A DNA stretch of 64,000 bases from Clostridia bacterium. GTDB taxonomy: Bacteria; Bacillota; Clostridia; TANB77; UBA1234. A program made the translations under genes and the position numbers. The stretch covers positions 7,167 to 71,166 of the forward strand of contig CAAEBC010000017.1 in assembly GCA_900753975.1 (NCBI GenBank), read 5' to 3'. This document shows positions 7,848-17,499 of this stretch, piece after piece. The notes beneath the pieces were generated by a model, which saw nothing but the letters and a program-made list of their open reading frames with translations, did not search any database and was not told the DNA's origin. Numbering within the stretch: the stretch's first letter is position 1; every line of letters begins with the position of its first letter.

Positions 7848-10800
7848 CTAATTTAGCGGTACATTTGAGTTAATTATATTACCAGAAGAATCTCTAAGTC
7901 TAACATACAAATTTGATGCATTAGGGTTTTTAAGTTCGTAATCATAATCTTCTACATATGTTACCCATGGACCTAGATAATTATTTTCACCAATGCTCAT
8001 ATATGTTGCATTTTCAGCTATTATTTTAAGAGTTACGTGGAAATCACCATTTGCATTTTCATAACGATTACCAGAAATAAAATTTAATCTTAATTCATTA
8101 ATATTATTTTCTGAAGACTCACCTCTTGCAATAAGCATATCCTTTTCAGCTTTTTTCAAACGTTTTTCTACATTATCTTTAATCTTCTTTTTCTTCGCAT
8201 CAACTTTTGATTCTGTCGATATACTATTCATAGCTGAATCAATTAGTTTAGCTCCTCCTGTCATGCCAGCAACAGCCTCACCAATTGGCATACCATCCTC
8301 AGTAAGCGCCATACCTATAATACCACCCGCAAATTCCAAAACAGGCTTTGCAAAAATCTCACCAGCACCTTTTATAACATCATTCACACGTTCCATTGAC
8401 TCAGCATTTTTCATGTCCATCCATTCTTCATAAGTGTATCCATTAACAGTCTTAGTATTATATTCCTCACTTGTTCTTTCCCAAGCATTTTTAAAAGCTT
8501 GACGAACTCTGCCTACTTTTTCGTCAGCAGAATCAGCAATTCTAGCATATGCTTTGTCTTGTTCTGTAACACTCTTATTGTCTTTATCTGCATCAATTAT
8601 TTCTTTCAAAATCGTAGAAGCAAATTTCTTTGTACTATCAACAACTCCATTAACCTTAGTATCAATAGCAGCACCAGGAGTTGAATTAACATATAATTCT
8701 TCAAAGTTTGAAACTCCACCATTAGACTTTGCAGCATTAATGATATCGTAAATACTCGTAACAGGATCTTTCTCTGTAGGACTAACACCATTATTTACCA
8801 TCGTATCTACCCTATTTCTAGCCCATCCCATAACTTGGTTATAATCCGCTTTAGCTTGGTCACTAGCACCAGGTCTAACACCATTTGAATTCTCAGCCAT
8901 TGCCTGAGCAAGCAAATATTTAATCGAATCAATATCCATATCAAGATTAGAAATTTTTAAAAGTTTCTTAGCAACTTCTCCTCCGTTATCAAGTGCTTGA
9001 ATTGCCTTTCCAGCTTCAACTACCGAAAATTCACCTGAATTAATTTGTTCAAGTTTAGCCACACCTTCAATAAGATCATTAAACTGTTCCTTCGTCATAT
9101 TGTCAGGTAATTTATCACCATATTTGGCAGTAAATTGTTTTCTTATGCCTTCCATTCTAGTCTCTACATGTTCCATCGTTTGTATTCTCTTTTGTATTTC
9201 ATCCATATCAATATTAGAACTAATAAACTCTTTAATAACTTGTTGATTTGCTCCAAAATCTTGATTTAAAGATGACATATGTTTCTTTAAGCTTTCAAGT
9301 TGATTGCCTTCCGTCATATTAAAATATGATACTGCAGTAGTAACCGCTACAATCTTTTCCTTTTCATCAGCAGGTAAACTATCATAACCATTAATCTTTG
9401 AAGTAAGTTGTCTTTTATACCCTCTAGCAGCCTTTTGCATATCATTAGATAAGCCAGCAGAGTCAACAGTAGTACCTCTAACACTTCTAAACTTAGCATT
9501 TTTTCCAAACCTATATGCTGTTTCTCTCTTCTCATTCCAATCTTTCTTAACTGCATCTTCTATAAATTCTTTGTCCACATATCCTGCTCTCATATTGTAC
9601 ATAGTAGCAGCATAAACCTTGCTTACCATTTGCTTCTTTTCACCATCTTTAAGATTAGAAAAAGTATATTCAACTGTCATTTTCAAATGTTGATTTATTG
9701 TCTTTGGATCAGCTTTTCTACCTGCCATTATAGCTGCCATATTAACACCATTTTGAATATTAATAAATTGATCAGCAGAAATATTGCATACTTTCATCAT
9801 CGCATCAAATTGTTTTCTCTCCTGCTCAGTCATACTGCCTTTTCTCTTCATTAACTCACGTAATTTGTCTAAGCCTTCAGCCATATCTTTAACTGTCTTT
9901 CCATTATTTATCAAATCAATAGCCTCTGCTGTCTCATTAATGTTTTCTGTTATATTACCTGAAGAAGGTAAGATCTGCGCCATACGAGCATTTTTCATAT
10001 TTCTATCAGCAACTTCTCCAAATCCACCATGCATTAATCTCCAGTTTTTATACAAATCCGTATTGTTTTTAAATGAATCTTTAAAAGTACCAAATCTATG
10101 TCCCTTACCATCAACTATTGTGTCTCTAGCCACTTGAAAACCGTGGCGAGCACCTCTTCCAAGACCTAAACCAACTCTACCAACTACTTTTGCACCTGTA
10201 GTAGCTCCCTTAACAGCTGATTTAGCAGTCTTAAGGCCAAAACCAGCTAGTGCAGCTATTTTTACAGCATTTTGTGCAGGACTTCCAACCGCCAAAGTCT
10301 TATTTCCACCAAAAATTTGTTTCATAATGTTTTCGCCTTCAAACATAAATGTTGCAGCAATCATAACTAAAATTGTATCTATATCACCAGAATCTATAGT
10401 AGCATATATTGTATTAACAACAAAAACATACACAGCTGCGTGGAAAATCTGTATCATAACACAAAAAACAAATTCTCTTGTCCAACCAGATAAAGCTTGT
10501 GATTTACCATCATTTAGCTTATCTATAATGTATGTAAGCGCCACAAATGGAAATACCATAATCAAAAAGCCTACCATAAAAGTTCTCTTATAGTAATAAA
10601 CAACCATCATAACTAATTGCCAAGTAATAATCAAATATGCAATAGAAATGCCTAAACTTCTTGTAATCTGCGCTCTATATCCAAGAAGAGTCATGTAATC
10701 CTCCGGAGCATCCTGCGCCATATTAGCATAATTTAATTTTTCCTCCATATTAGCCAAAACACCATCACCGTCATTTACCAAATTAGTAGTTTTAACACTT

Positions 10801-11345
10801 GGTGCATAGCTACCTATGTCACTAACTAACGCATCATCTATTAAAATTATGTACTTCATCACATATGGATACATAAAAAGAATTACTACACCTGTACACC
10901 AGTAAAGAAATGCAGTTTTGCCTGTAGCCTTTTTATCTGCAGAAGTTGAATCTAAAAGCATCCTCAATCCTACGTACACAAGTATAATTATATATCCGAA
11001 TATAGCAATTTGTGTAAATACACTATAGCATTTGTTTATCGGAGCTTTCAAAGCTTCTACCATGTTGGATTTGTTCTGTACGACTCCACCATCGATTCCA
11101 TAAGTAAAATAGTCCAATCTAATTTCTTCGTATCTATTAAACACGATATCATCCAGGGTCAAAGTTCTTCCCAATGCTGCCGACAAAGTCCAATTTATAC
11201 TTTTACCAATAATTAAAACAAAATCTGCTAAGATTTTTTCAATCTTTCTAAAAGAGTCATCATCATCTTTTTCTAATTTTTCAGAATAATAATAACCATA
11301 TCCGTGTTTTTGTTGTATCAGCATTATTGGTAACATCTTTTTCAT
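7848..11345 (-). CDS. VirB6/TrbL-like T4SS membrane protein 5 (main ORF, N-terminus frameshifted away)
   Basis: The 1165-residue ORF contains the membrane core shared by five tandem paralogues. Segments near residues 110-170 and 225-345 carry YYKRTFMVGFLIMVFPFVAL, DGKSQALSGWTREFV and QIFHAAVYVF-type blocks. A Gly/Ala-rich amphipathic stretch, a long helical charged domain (about 380-1060) and a C-terminal beta-rich segment follow. VirB6/TrbL proteins form the inner-membrane channel of T4SSs. As read, it begins at an internal ATG with a poorly spaced ribosome site and lacks the signal peptide of its paralogues. That signal peptide and the missing extracytoplasmic part are found upstream (11346-11951) in shifted frames. 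It is the most distal gene of the operon. Confidence 0.8.
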   Translation of the reverse strand: MKKMLPIMLIQQKHGYGYYYSEKLEKDDDDSFRKIEKILADFVLIIGKSINWTLSAALGRTLTLDDIVFNRYEEIRLDYFTYGIDGGVVQNKSNMVEALKAPINKCYSVFTQIAIFGYIIILVYVGLRMLLDSTSADKKATGKTAFLYWCTGVVILFMYPYVMKYIILIDDALVSDIGSYAPSVKTTNLVNDGDGVLANMEEKLNYANMAQDAPEDYMTLLGYRAQITRSLGISIAYLIITWQLVMMVVYYYKRTFMVGFLIMVFPFVALTYIIDKLNDGKSQALSGWTREFVFCVMIQIFHAAVYVFVVNTIYATIDSGDIDTILVMIAATFMFEGENIMKQIFGGNKTLAVGSPAQNAVKIAALAGFGLKTAKSAVKGATTGAKVVGRVGLGLGRGARHGFQVARDTIVDGKGHRFGTFKDSFKNNTDLYKNWRLMHGGFGEVADRNMKNARMAQILPSSGNITENINETAEAIDLINNGKTVKDMAEGLDKLRELMKRKGSMTEQERKQFDAMMKVCNISADQFINIQNGVNMAAIMAGRKADPKTINQHLKMTVEYTFSNLKDGEKKQMVSKVYAATMYNMRAGYVDKEFIEDAVKKDWNEKRETAYRFGKNAKFRSVRGTTVDSAGLSNDMQKAARGYKRQLTSKINGYDSLPADEKEKIVAVTTAVSYFNMTEGNQLESLKKHMSSLNQDFGANQQVIKEFISSNIDMDEIQKRIQTMEHVETRMEGIRKQFTAKYGDKLPDNMTKEQFNDLIEGVAKLEQINSGEFSVVEAGKAIQALDNGGEVAKKLLKISNLDMDIDSIKYLLAQAMAENSNGVRPGASDQAKADYNQVMGWARNRVDTMVNNGVSPTEKDPVTSIYDIINAAKSNGGVSNFEELYVNSTPGAAIDTKVNGVVDSTKKFASTILKEIIDADKDNKSVTEQDKAYARIADSADEKVGRVRQAFKNAWERTSEEYNTKTVNGYTYEEWMDMKNAESMERVNDVIKGAGEIFAKPVLEFAGGIIGMALTEDGMPIGEAVAGMTGGAKLIDSAMNSISTESKVDAKKKKIKDNVEKRLKKAEKDMLIARGESSENNINELRLNFISGNRYENANGDFHVTLKIIAENATYMSIGENNYLGPWVTYVEDYDYELKNPNASNLYVRLRDSSGNIINSNVPLN

Positions 11346-11951
11346 ACACGCCTATGCCTTCTCCTATTTGCTCCTCTAAAAAATACATACAATAAGTAGT
11401 ACCAGCCTCTAATTCAAACGTTCTTCTATCTTCTTCATATGCATTTCCGCGTTGTAGAATTAGAACCCCAAACTGGTGTTGAAACACCTTGATATATATT
11501 CTTTACACCAAAATGTATGACATTACCATTGAATGTAGAGGTAACTTCATCATACGTAGTAGCCGAGATTAAATCGCCATTTTCACCAACAGAATAATTG
11601 AACTCGCCACCGTTCTACTGCAACATTACCAGTACCATCCCAATAATACACTCCTGTTTCTTCAACAGTAAAATAATATGCAAAAACTTTTACCTTTTTT
11701 CTTTCTCCATTTTCAAGTTTATAAATAGAATCGTCAAAAAAGCCTTCTTCAAGTCCAGCATCTAAGTCAACACATTTATCTTTAGTTATTACTATTTGAG
11801 AAAAGTTCTCGTCCTTTTTGATTACATCTATTGGAATTTCATCATCATCATCGCCATCATATAGATCTTCATTATTTGCAAGCGCAACACTGGCAAATAA
11901 CATCATAAAAGCCATAATGCTAGCTATACATTTCAAAAACTTCTTGTTCAT
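11346..11951 (-). pseudogene. 5' part of VirB6-like gene 5, broken by three +1 frameshifts
   Basis: An ATG at 11951 starts a signal peptide (LKCIASIMAFMMLFASVALA) and an acidic extracytoplasmic region. The frame ends at a TGA at 11583. Coding continues in the next frame after about 11612 (GGEFNYSVGENGDLIS), then in the third frame after about 11455 (RGNAYEEDRRTFELEAG), and returns to the original frame after about 11310 to join the main ORF. Each step corresponds to one extra base. The start codon and the main ORF are in the same frame (606 bases apart). Either the gene is decaying or the sequence carries errors; one step is at an A5 run. Confidence 0.7.
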
Positions 11952-11976
11952 AATATTACTTGCCTCCCTTCTTTCA

Positions 11977-14667
11977 TCATTTATACTTATCTCTTGTTGT
12001 TATTCTATCATGCAAATTAGCAGTCAATCTTTCATATTCAGCTTGGCGTTCCTCTAAAACGCCTTGTACATATTCTAATTCTTTTTGTTCCGCATATTTT
12101 CTTCTACCTTCTTCATAAGCAGCTCTCTGAATCTCAAGATCTTTTTGACTTTGTTTTAAACGTTTTTTACCCGTTAATAAGCCTCTAACAGTTCCAAATG
12201 CCAAATCATTTCTGCCTTTATCACTTGCTTCAAAAATATAGTTTTCTCTATAAGTATCAAACTCATCTCCCAAATCAATTTTATCATCATTTAACAAGTC
12301 TCTAAACTCTTTACGCAACTTTGATTCTTGTTCTTGAGTATAGTCTTTATGTGTAACAACAGGTATATATCCTTTTTGTAATTCATCTACTTTAACACTC
12401 GTTTCAAGACCTGAAATTATTTCTTTATATCTCTTGTCATCCTTTATAGCTTGCAAATCATCTATTGCAGAATCAATGTATTCTTGTCTATGCTCTCCAT
12501 CAATAGTGTCAGAATAATTAATCGTTTGTACTGCTAGGTTAGCCTTAAATTGGTCGAAAGAGTAATTTGTAGCTTTTAAAGCCTCTCTTACCAATTTCTT
12601 TTCATCCTCAGTACCATTCTGACGTAAATTGTCTAAATACTCTGTCTTACTATGTAGCTCTTCTAGATTGTATTCACCTAAACTACCATTCGTAACGACC
12701 TTTACTGCCTCTTTAACCTTTTCTTCTGTTGAAGATTCTAATCCTCTCATTTCTCGTATTGCTCTTGTTATTTGTTCTTCATCAAATCCCTCAAATTTTT
12801 TATTACCAAGAAGAACACCCATATGATTCTCCATATTTGTCAATGTTTGCTCTCTTCTTGATTCATCATGAATCATCTCTTCTATTTTTCCTTTTACAGT
12901 TTCTATAGAAGCTGTTTCAGCTGCTTCCCTTTGTAATCTTCCTTGTCTCTTGTCTTCATCAATAGTAACACTATGCTGAGCAGCAATACTTTGTAATTTT
13001 TCTTTGTTATCAAGTCCTAAATCTTTAAGCAATTTAGTTGCATTTGGATTAGTCATATTTTTCATACAAATATCAACAGATTGTTGTATTGTTGTATTAC
13101 TAGCCTTCTTTCTCTGTGATGTCAAAATTGTTGCAGCCCAACCAAGATTTGCAAGACCTTCTATCTTAGCTCTAAAATCAGGACTACTACCTCCTCTCAT
13201 ATCTGCTAACGCAGCTTCCAAATCTGCTTGCGACATTCGGCTTAATTCCATAATAGCCTTCTTCATATCTTCGTCTGATAGACCAGCTTCAATTGATTTA
13301 AGAAAGGTAACGTTATCTTCTCTTGTACGTTTAACAGTAACGTGAGAGCCTTTCTGAATAAGGTCTTGTACTGTACTAGTTTCTCCTCTAAGTCTTCTTG
13401 CTTTATTAAGATTTGCCTCCGAATTTCTATAACTAGCATCTAGCATTCTGTCTCTACCTAATTGAGCCCATCCAACAACTCTGCCTGCCGGTTTCATAAT
13501 TCCTTTAGCCATTCCACCTACTTGTCTAACACCAGATGCAATAGCCCTCGCTTTTATCATAGACTTCGCTAAATTCATAGGTCCGCCAGCGCCGCCGCCT
13601 TTCATTTGTGCAAACAAAGATCTTATAATGTCGGCACCCTTTATTACATATGTAGTACCAATAATCGCCAAGAACCAGTTTGTACTTGCAAACTCAAAAA
13701 CCAATCCCATTACAACAACATAATTTATAGCATGGAAAGACTGTATAAATACCTCTAACAAGAACTCTTTCCACCAATTGTCAAATGCTTGAGATTTTCC
13801 ATCTCCAATCTTGTCTATCGCATATGATATCGTAACAAGTGGAAAAATGGCTATTAAAAATGTAACTTTAATCAATCGTTTTATATATACAATCCAAAAT
13901 TGCACCATTTGAATTAGCATAATAAACCAGCATATTGCAGGCGCAAGCTTAAAAGTTGCTATAGCATCATTATACATAATTTGCATATAGTCAGTACCTG
14001 AAGTATCTACTTCATTTTCCACATCAGCTAAGGACATATTATCAGATTTTTTTATAGAAGGTGAACTTTCGGCTATAGCCCCTACCTTATTAGCATCTAT
14101 ATATGTAACAATAGCATGATTTAGTAATATTGCATACCTTATTGCATAAGGGAATAAGTACAATATCGCCATTCCTTTAACCCAATCAAATAGTAGTGCC
14201 TTAAATTTAGCCTTTTTGTCTGCTGTAGATATTAATAAAACTCTAATTCCCATATATACTAAAATTATAACATAGATGGTTGCTGAAATTTTCTGGAATA
14301 TGCCAAATACTTCATTAAGCCCAGCATCAGCACCACCGCTATCAAATAATGGATTTACATAACTTACTTCTTGGTCTCCGCTTCCAAATTTATAGTATCC
14401 ATTATCATTCTTAAAAAATGTGAGGGTTGTTTTGGGGTACCTATCAAATACCAGCGCATCTATAGAAAGATCGCTACCTAACATTATTGATATTAAATTT
14501 TTAAATATATTACCCATAACCACTACAAAAAGAGTAAACATCTTTTCAAGAAGTTCAACCAACGTATTATTGTCGTCATCTGCCGCAAATACAAAGTTAA
14601 AATTGGCAAATAGCATGCTAATTACCAATGCTATACAAATTACTCTATAACTAATTTTCTTTTTCAT
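11977..14667 (-). CDS. VirB6/TrbL-like T4SS membrane protein 4
   Basis: The protein has 896 residues. A signal peptide (about 1-28, ending VFAADDD) is followed by a short outer region. Membrane segments lie at about 115-185 and 235-350, with IKRLIKVTFLIAIFPLVTIS, DKIGDGKSQAFDNWWKEF and QSFHAINYVV marking the conserved core. A Gly-rich linker (KGGGAGGP) and a charged, mostly helical cytoplasmic-type domain of about 500 residues come next. The tail is rich in Glu, Gln and Arg and probably a coiled coil. By family it should line the secretion channel. AAAGGAGG supports the start, and the spacing to the next gene (24 bases) indicates one operon. Confidence 0.85.
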   Translation of the reverse strand: MKKKISYRVICIALVISMLFANFNFVFAADDDNNTLVELLEKMFTLFVVVMGNIFKNLISIMLGSDLSIDALVFDRYPKTTLTFFKNDNGYYKFGSGDQEVSYVNPLFDSGGADAGLNEVFGIFQKISATIYVIILVYMGIRVLLISTADKKAKFKALLFDWVKGMAILYLFPYAIRYAILLNHAIVTYIDANKVGAIAESSPSIKKSDNMSLADVENEVDTSGTDYMQIMYNDAIATFKLAPAICWFIMLIQMVQFWIVYIKRLIKVTFLIAIFPLVTISYAIDKIGDGKSQAFDNWWKEFLLEVFIQSFHAINYVVVMGLVFEFASTNWFLAIIGTTYVIKGADIIRSLFAQMKGGGAGGPMNLAKSMIKARAIASGVRQVGGMAKGIMKPAGRVVGWAQLGRDRMLDASYRNSEANLNKARRLRGETSTVQDLIQKGSHVTVKRTREDNVTFLKSIEAGLSDEDMKKAIMELSRMSQADLEAALADMRGGSSPDFRAKIEGLANLGWAATILTSQRKKASNTTIQQSVDICMKNMTNPNATKLLKDLGLDNKEKLQSIAAQHSVTIDEDKRQGRLQREAAETASIETVKGKIEEMIHDESRREQTLTNMENHMGVLLGNKKFEGFDEEQITRAIREMRGLESSTEEKVKEAVKVVTNGSLGEYNLEELHSKTEYLDNLRQNGTEDEKKLVREALKATNYSFDQFKANLAVQTINYSDTIDGEHRQEYIDSAIDDLQAIKDDKRYKEIISGLETSVKVDELQKGYIPVVTHKDYTQEQESKLRKEFRDLLNDDKIDLGDEFDTYRENYIFEASDKGRNDLAFGTVRGLLTGKKRLKQSQKDLEIQRAAYEEGRRKYAEQKELEYVQGVLEERQAEYERLTANLHDRITTRDKYK

Positions 14668-14690
14668 ACTATTTGCCTCCTTTCTAAATA

Positions 14691-17471
14691 TTATTTTTTA
14701 CCTTTTCCTTTTGCAGCCTTTCTCTTATATGCAGACGATAATTCTGTTTTTATATTAGCTTTCTTTTTAGACACCATCTTTCCTTTGCTGCCCATAAGTT
14801 CATCTGCAAATTGCATTCCCTGAGTAAGTCCTTCTGTACCACCACCAACAGCAATACCATAAGCTACACCCGCGCCCATAGCTGCTGCGTTTTTGGCTGC
14901 TCTTGCAACCTTTGCAGCTCTAGGTGCATTTTTGGCTCTGAATTCTCTTGCTTTAGTGGCAGTACTATATGCTTTTTCTCTAAGTTTTTCCATCCTAGAT
15001 AATTCTGTTCTTCCAGCGGCTTTTCTTATATTTGCTCTTATAGCAGCTTTTTCGTCTGCTCTATTCTGCTTACGTTGAGTTTTATCAAATTTCTTATTCA
15101 TCTTGTCAACGAATGCTTTGTCTTGTTTTCCTGCAATTTTATTGCCAAGTCCTTTAAGAGATTTTCCAAACAATTTAGCTGCTGCAATTGCTCCAAGACC
15201 TAGTTTCATACCCATGCCACCAAGCTTTTCAAGAGTTGTTCCTCCAAGACCAAATATCTCTCTTAGTATCTTTTCAGCTGGTACCAAAAGAAGCATTGCT
15301 GCCAAGAATAAAAACCAGTTACTAGGATCTGCTTTATATATTTCTAATCCCATTTGGACAAGCACTGTATACATTATACAGTGAATTGATTGTATAAAAA
15401 TATTTGAAAGCAATTCGTTAAACCACATCGAAAGTGTTTGTGCCGAACCATCAGCCATTTTATCTATACAGTAGAATATCATAATAAGTGGGAAAATCGC
15501 TATTAAAATTGCTATAACAAATATTCTCTTATAATATATGAAAATTAAAGCTATTAGCTGGAATAACAACGAAAACCAAACTATTGCAAAAACTAGTCTC
15601 TGATACTCACCAGCATATGCACGCATGACAGTCATTAAATCAGTACTCTTAACCTCTATTAACTGGTCAATTGCTTGTATGCTCTCTTCTATTTCTAGCA
15701 TTTTATTAAATAAATTCATCATATTTTTCATATTGTCGCTACCATAACTAAAGTAGTCTCTTGAAGCTTCAATGACGGAACCATCTAATGTCCCATTACC
15801 AGCAGGTGGCGGTCCAGAAACATGTATTGTATACCAAGCCCATTTCAATGTTTCTCTAAAGTTTTCATCATCTGTATATGCTTTTTTCATAAACTCTGAA
15901 GTAGCATAAAATTTCATGCTACTATATATGCTATTGTAATTTTTAAGCAAAAAATCTTTTTCTTCATCAGTAACCGTATGGTCACTATTTTTTTCTGTTT
16001 CCTTCACAATGCCGTCAACAAATCCACTAAGTAATTTTTCCTTTTCTTTTTTCTTCGTTTCTAAATCATCTGAAAATTCATTTTTCTTTTTCAAAAGTTC
16101 TTCTATGCTTAGTGTCGAGCTATCTCCTCCAATTATATCATCTGCACTGTTATATACTGAATAATAAGAAGTTACCTGTTCACTATTTTTATTATACATG
16201 AAATTTACAAAAGCATCATTTAATTTAATTAGCGATGGTATAACAAAAGTAGGTACAGCAAGCATTATAGCAAGTCCAACAAACCAATCTCCCAAACTCT
16301 TTTTCATCTTATCTTGATTTGGAGTTCCTGCCGAAGCAATAATCATCACACCAATATAAACCAAAATAATTACATAAAGTATGTACGCAAGTCTCGAAAA
16401 TATGCTATACCAAGTATTTACTACATTAGAAATTGAAGTACTTAATTTATTTGTACTTCTAGAATAAAATTCTAGCTTTGTGTCTTCATAAGTATTAAAT
16501 ATTAATGAATTAATTGTAAGGTCCTTTCCAAAAAGGTTCTGGATTAACATTTTTAATAAAAAGTCATCACCAATAACCAATAGCATTCTCGTAAATATTG
16601 CTTCAATACTCCTACTAGTAGCTTGAGAATCGTTTAAAGCAGAGTTACTCTTACCGCCAAAACGATACATAATTGAAAAGTCAATTTTACCATCATCTAG
16701 CGTTAGCTCGTCACCAATCGTTACTGTTTTAAAATCCTTTTTACTATATTTCCAATACTTACCGTCAATACTAGCAGTATATCCTGAAGAACTAAATAAT
16801 CTATCAATTTGGGGTTTAGTATCTACTAGATTAGCAAAGAAATACATATCACCTCTCGCCATATCGCTATAGGTAGCCTGTAATCCCATATTGGACAAGT
16901 TTAAAGTTCTTAAAACAGAATATCTATCTTTTGCAAAAAAATCTATACCTAAAAATCCATTTCTTTGCTTCGCTGTAATAGTTGTTCCACCTTCTATTGC
17001 TTTGTTTTTACCAGTATTATTATACATCAAAATCTCTTGAATATCATAAGTAGGAAAACTTGTTTTATTTTCTGAAACAACTCTATATTTTACTCCAATT
17101 TGTTGCTCGCGTGTATCATAACCAGCTTGAGTTACATATACAGAAGCTTTCTCTGGTCCATCGCTAGCATCAACACTTCTATCAAGTAAGAAACTAACTA
17201 ATCCTGTCTCAACATCGTAATCAATTACGAAAGCTCCACCTACTCCTCCTGTTCCTTTAACAACAAAATAAAACGGAATTTCTTTTGGATCTACTACTAT
17301 TCGCTTTGACGAAGATGCTCCAAAATCTAATACATATGGATCACTTTGTGTTCCACTTCCAGCTACCTTATCTGCCGGAGGATTAACCTCTGCAAATACA
17401 GACGCTTCTGAAAAGATGAGAACAATGAGAAGTATCATTGTAAACACCCTATATTTGATTATTCTTTTCAT
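14691..17471 (-). CDS. VirB6/TrbL-like T4SS membrane protein 3
   Basis: The protein has 926 residues from an ATG eight bases after AGGAGG; a GTG nine bases earlier overlaps the ribosome site and is not used. A signal peptide (ends VFAEVNPP) is followed by an extracytoplasmic beta-rich region of about 250 residues, longer than in the paralogues. The core has YYKRIFVIAILIAIFPLIMI, DKMADGSAQTLSMWFNELL and QSIHCIMYTVL, with a coiled-coil insertion of about 170 residues between the two membrane blocks. The last 180 residues are very basic and Ala/Lys-rich (many KAA and RAA runs), a likely nucleic-acid or partner binding tail inside the cell. It sits third in the VirB6 series. Confidence 0.85.
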   Translation of the reverse strand: MKRIIKYRVFTMILLIVLIFSEASVFAEVNPPADKVAGSGTQSDPYVLDFGASSSKRIVVDPKEIPFYFVVKGTGGVGGAFVIDYDVETGLVSFLLDRSVDASDGPEKASVYVTQAGYDTREQQIGVKYRVVSENKTSFPTYDIQEILMYNNTGKNKAIEGGTTITAKQRNGFLGIDFFAKDRYSVLRTLNLSNMGLQATYSDMARGDMYFFANLVDTKPQIDRLFSSSGYTASIDGKYWKYSKKDFKTVTIGDELTLDDGKIDFSIMYRFGGKSNSALNDSQATSRSIEAIFTRMLLVIGDDFLLKMLIQNLFGKDLTINSLIFNTYEDTKLEFYSRSTNKLSTSISNVVNTWYSIFSRLAYILYVIILVYIGVMIIASAGTPNQDKMKKSLGDWFVGLAIMLAVPTFVIPSLIKLNDAFVNFMYNKNSEQVTSYYSVYNSADDIIGGDSSTLSIEELLKKKNEFSDDLETKKKEKEKLLSGFVDGIVKETEKNSDHTVTDEEKDFLLKNYNSIYSSMKFYATSEFMKKAYTDDENFRETLKWAWYTIHVSGPPPAGNGTLDGSVIEASRDYFSYGSDNMKNMMNLFNKMLEIEESIQAIDQLIEVKSTDLMTVMRAYAGEYQRLVFAIVWFSLLFQLIALIFIYYKRIFVIAILIAIFPLIMIFYCIDKMADGSAQTLSMWFNELLSNIFIQSIHCIMYTVLVQMGLEIYKADPSNWFLFLAAMLLLVPAEKILREIFGLGGTTLEKLGGMGMKLGLGAIAAAKLFGKSLKGLGNKIAGKQDKAFVDKMNKKFDKTQRKQNRADEKAAIRANIRKAAGRTELSRMEKLREKAYSTATKAREFRAKNAPRAAKVARAAKNAAAMGAGVAYGIAVGGGTEGLTQGMQFADELMGSKGKMVSKKKANIKTELSSAYKRKAAKGKGKK

Positions 17472-17499
17472 TATTCTCACCTCCTTATAAACTACATTT

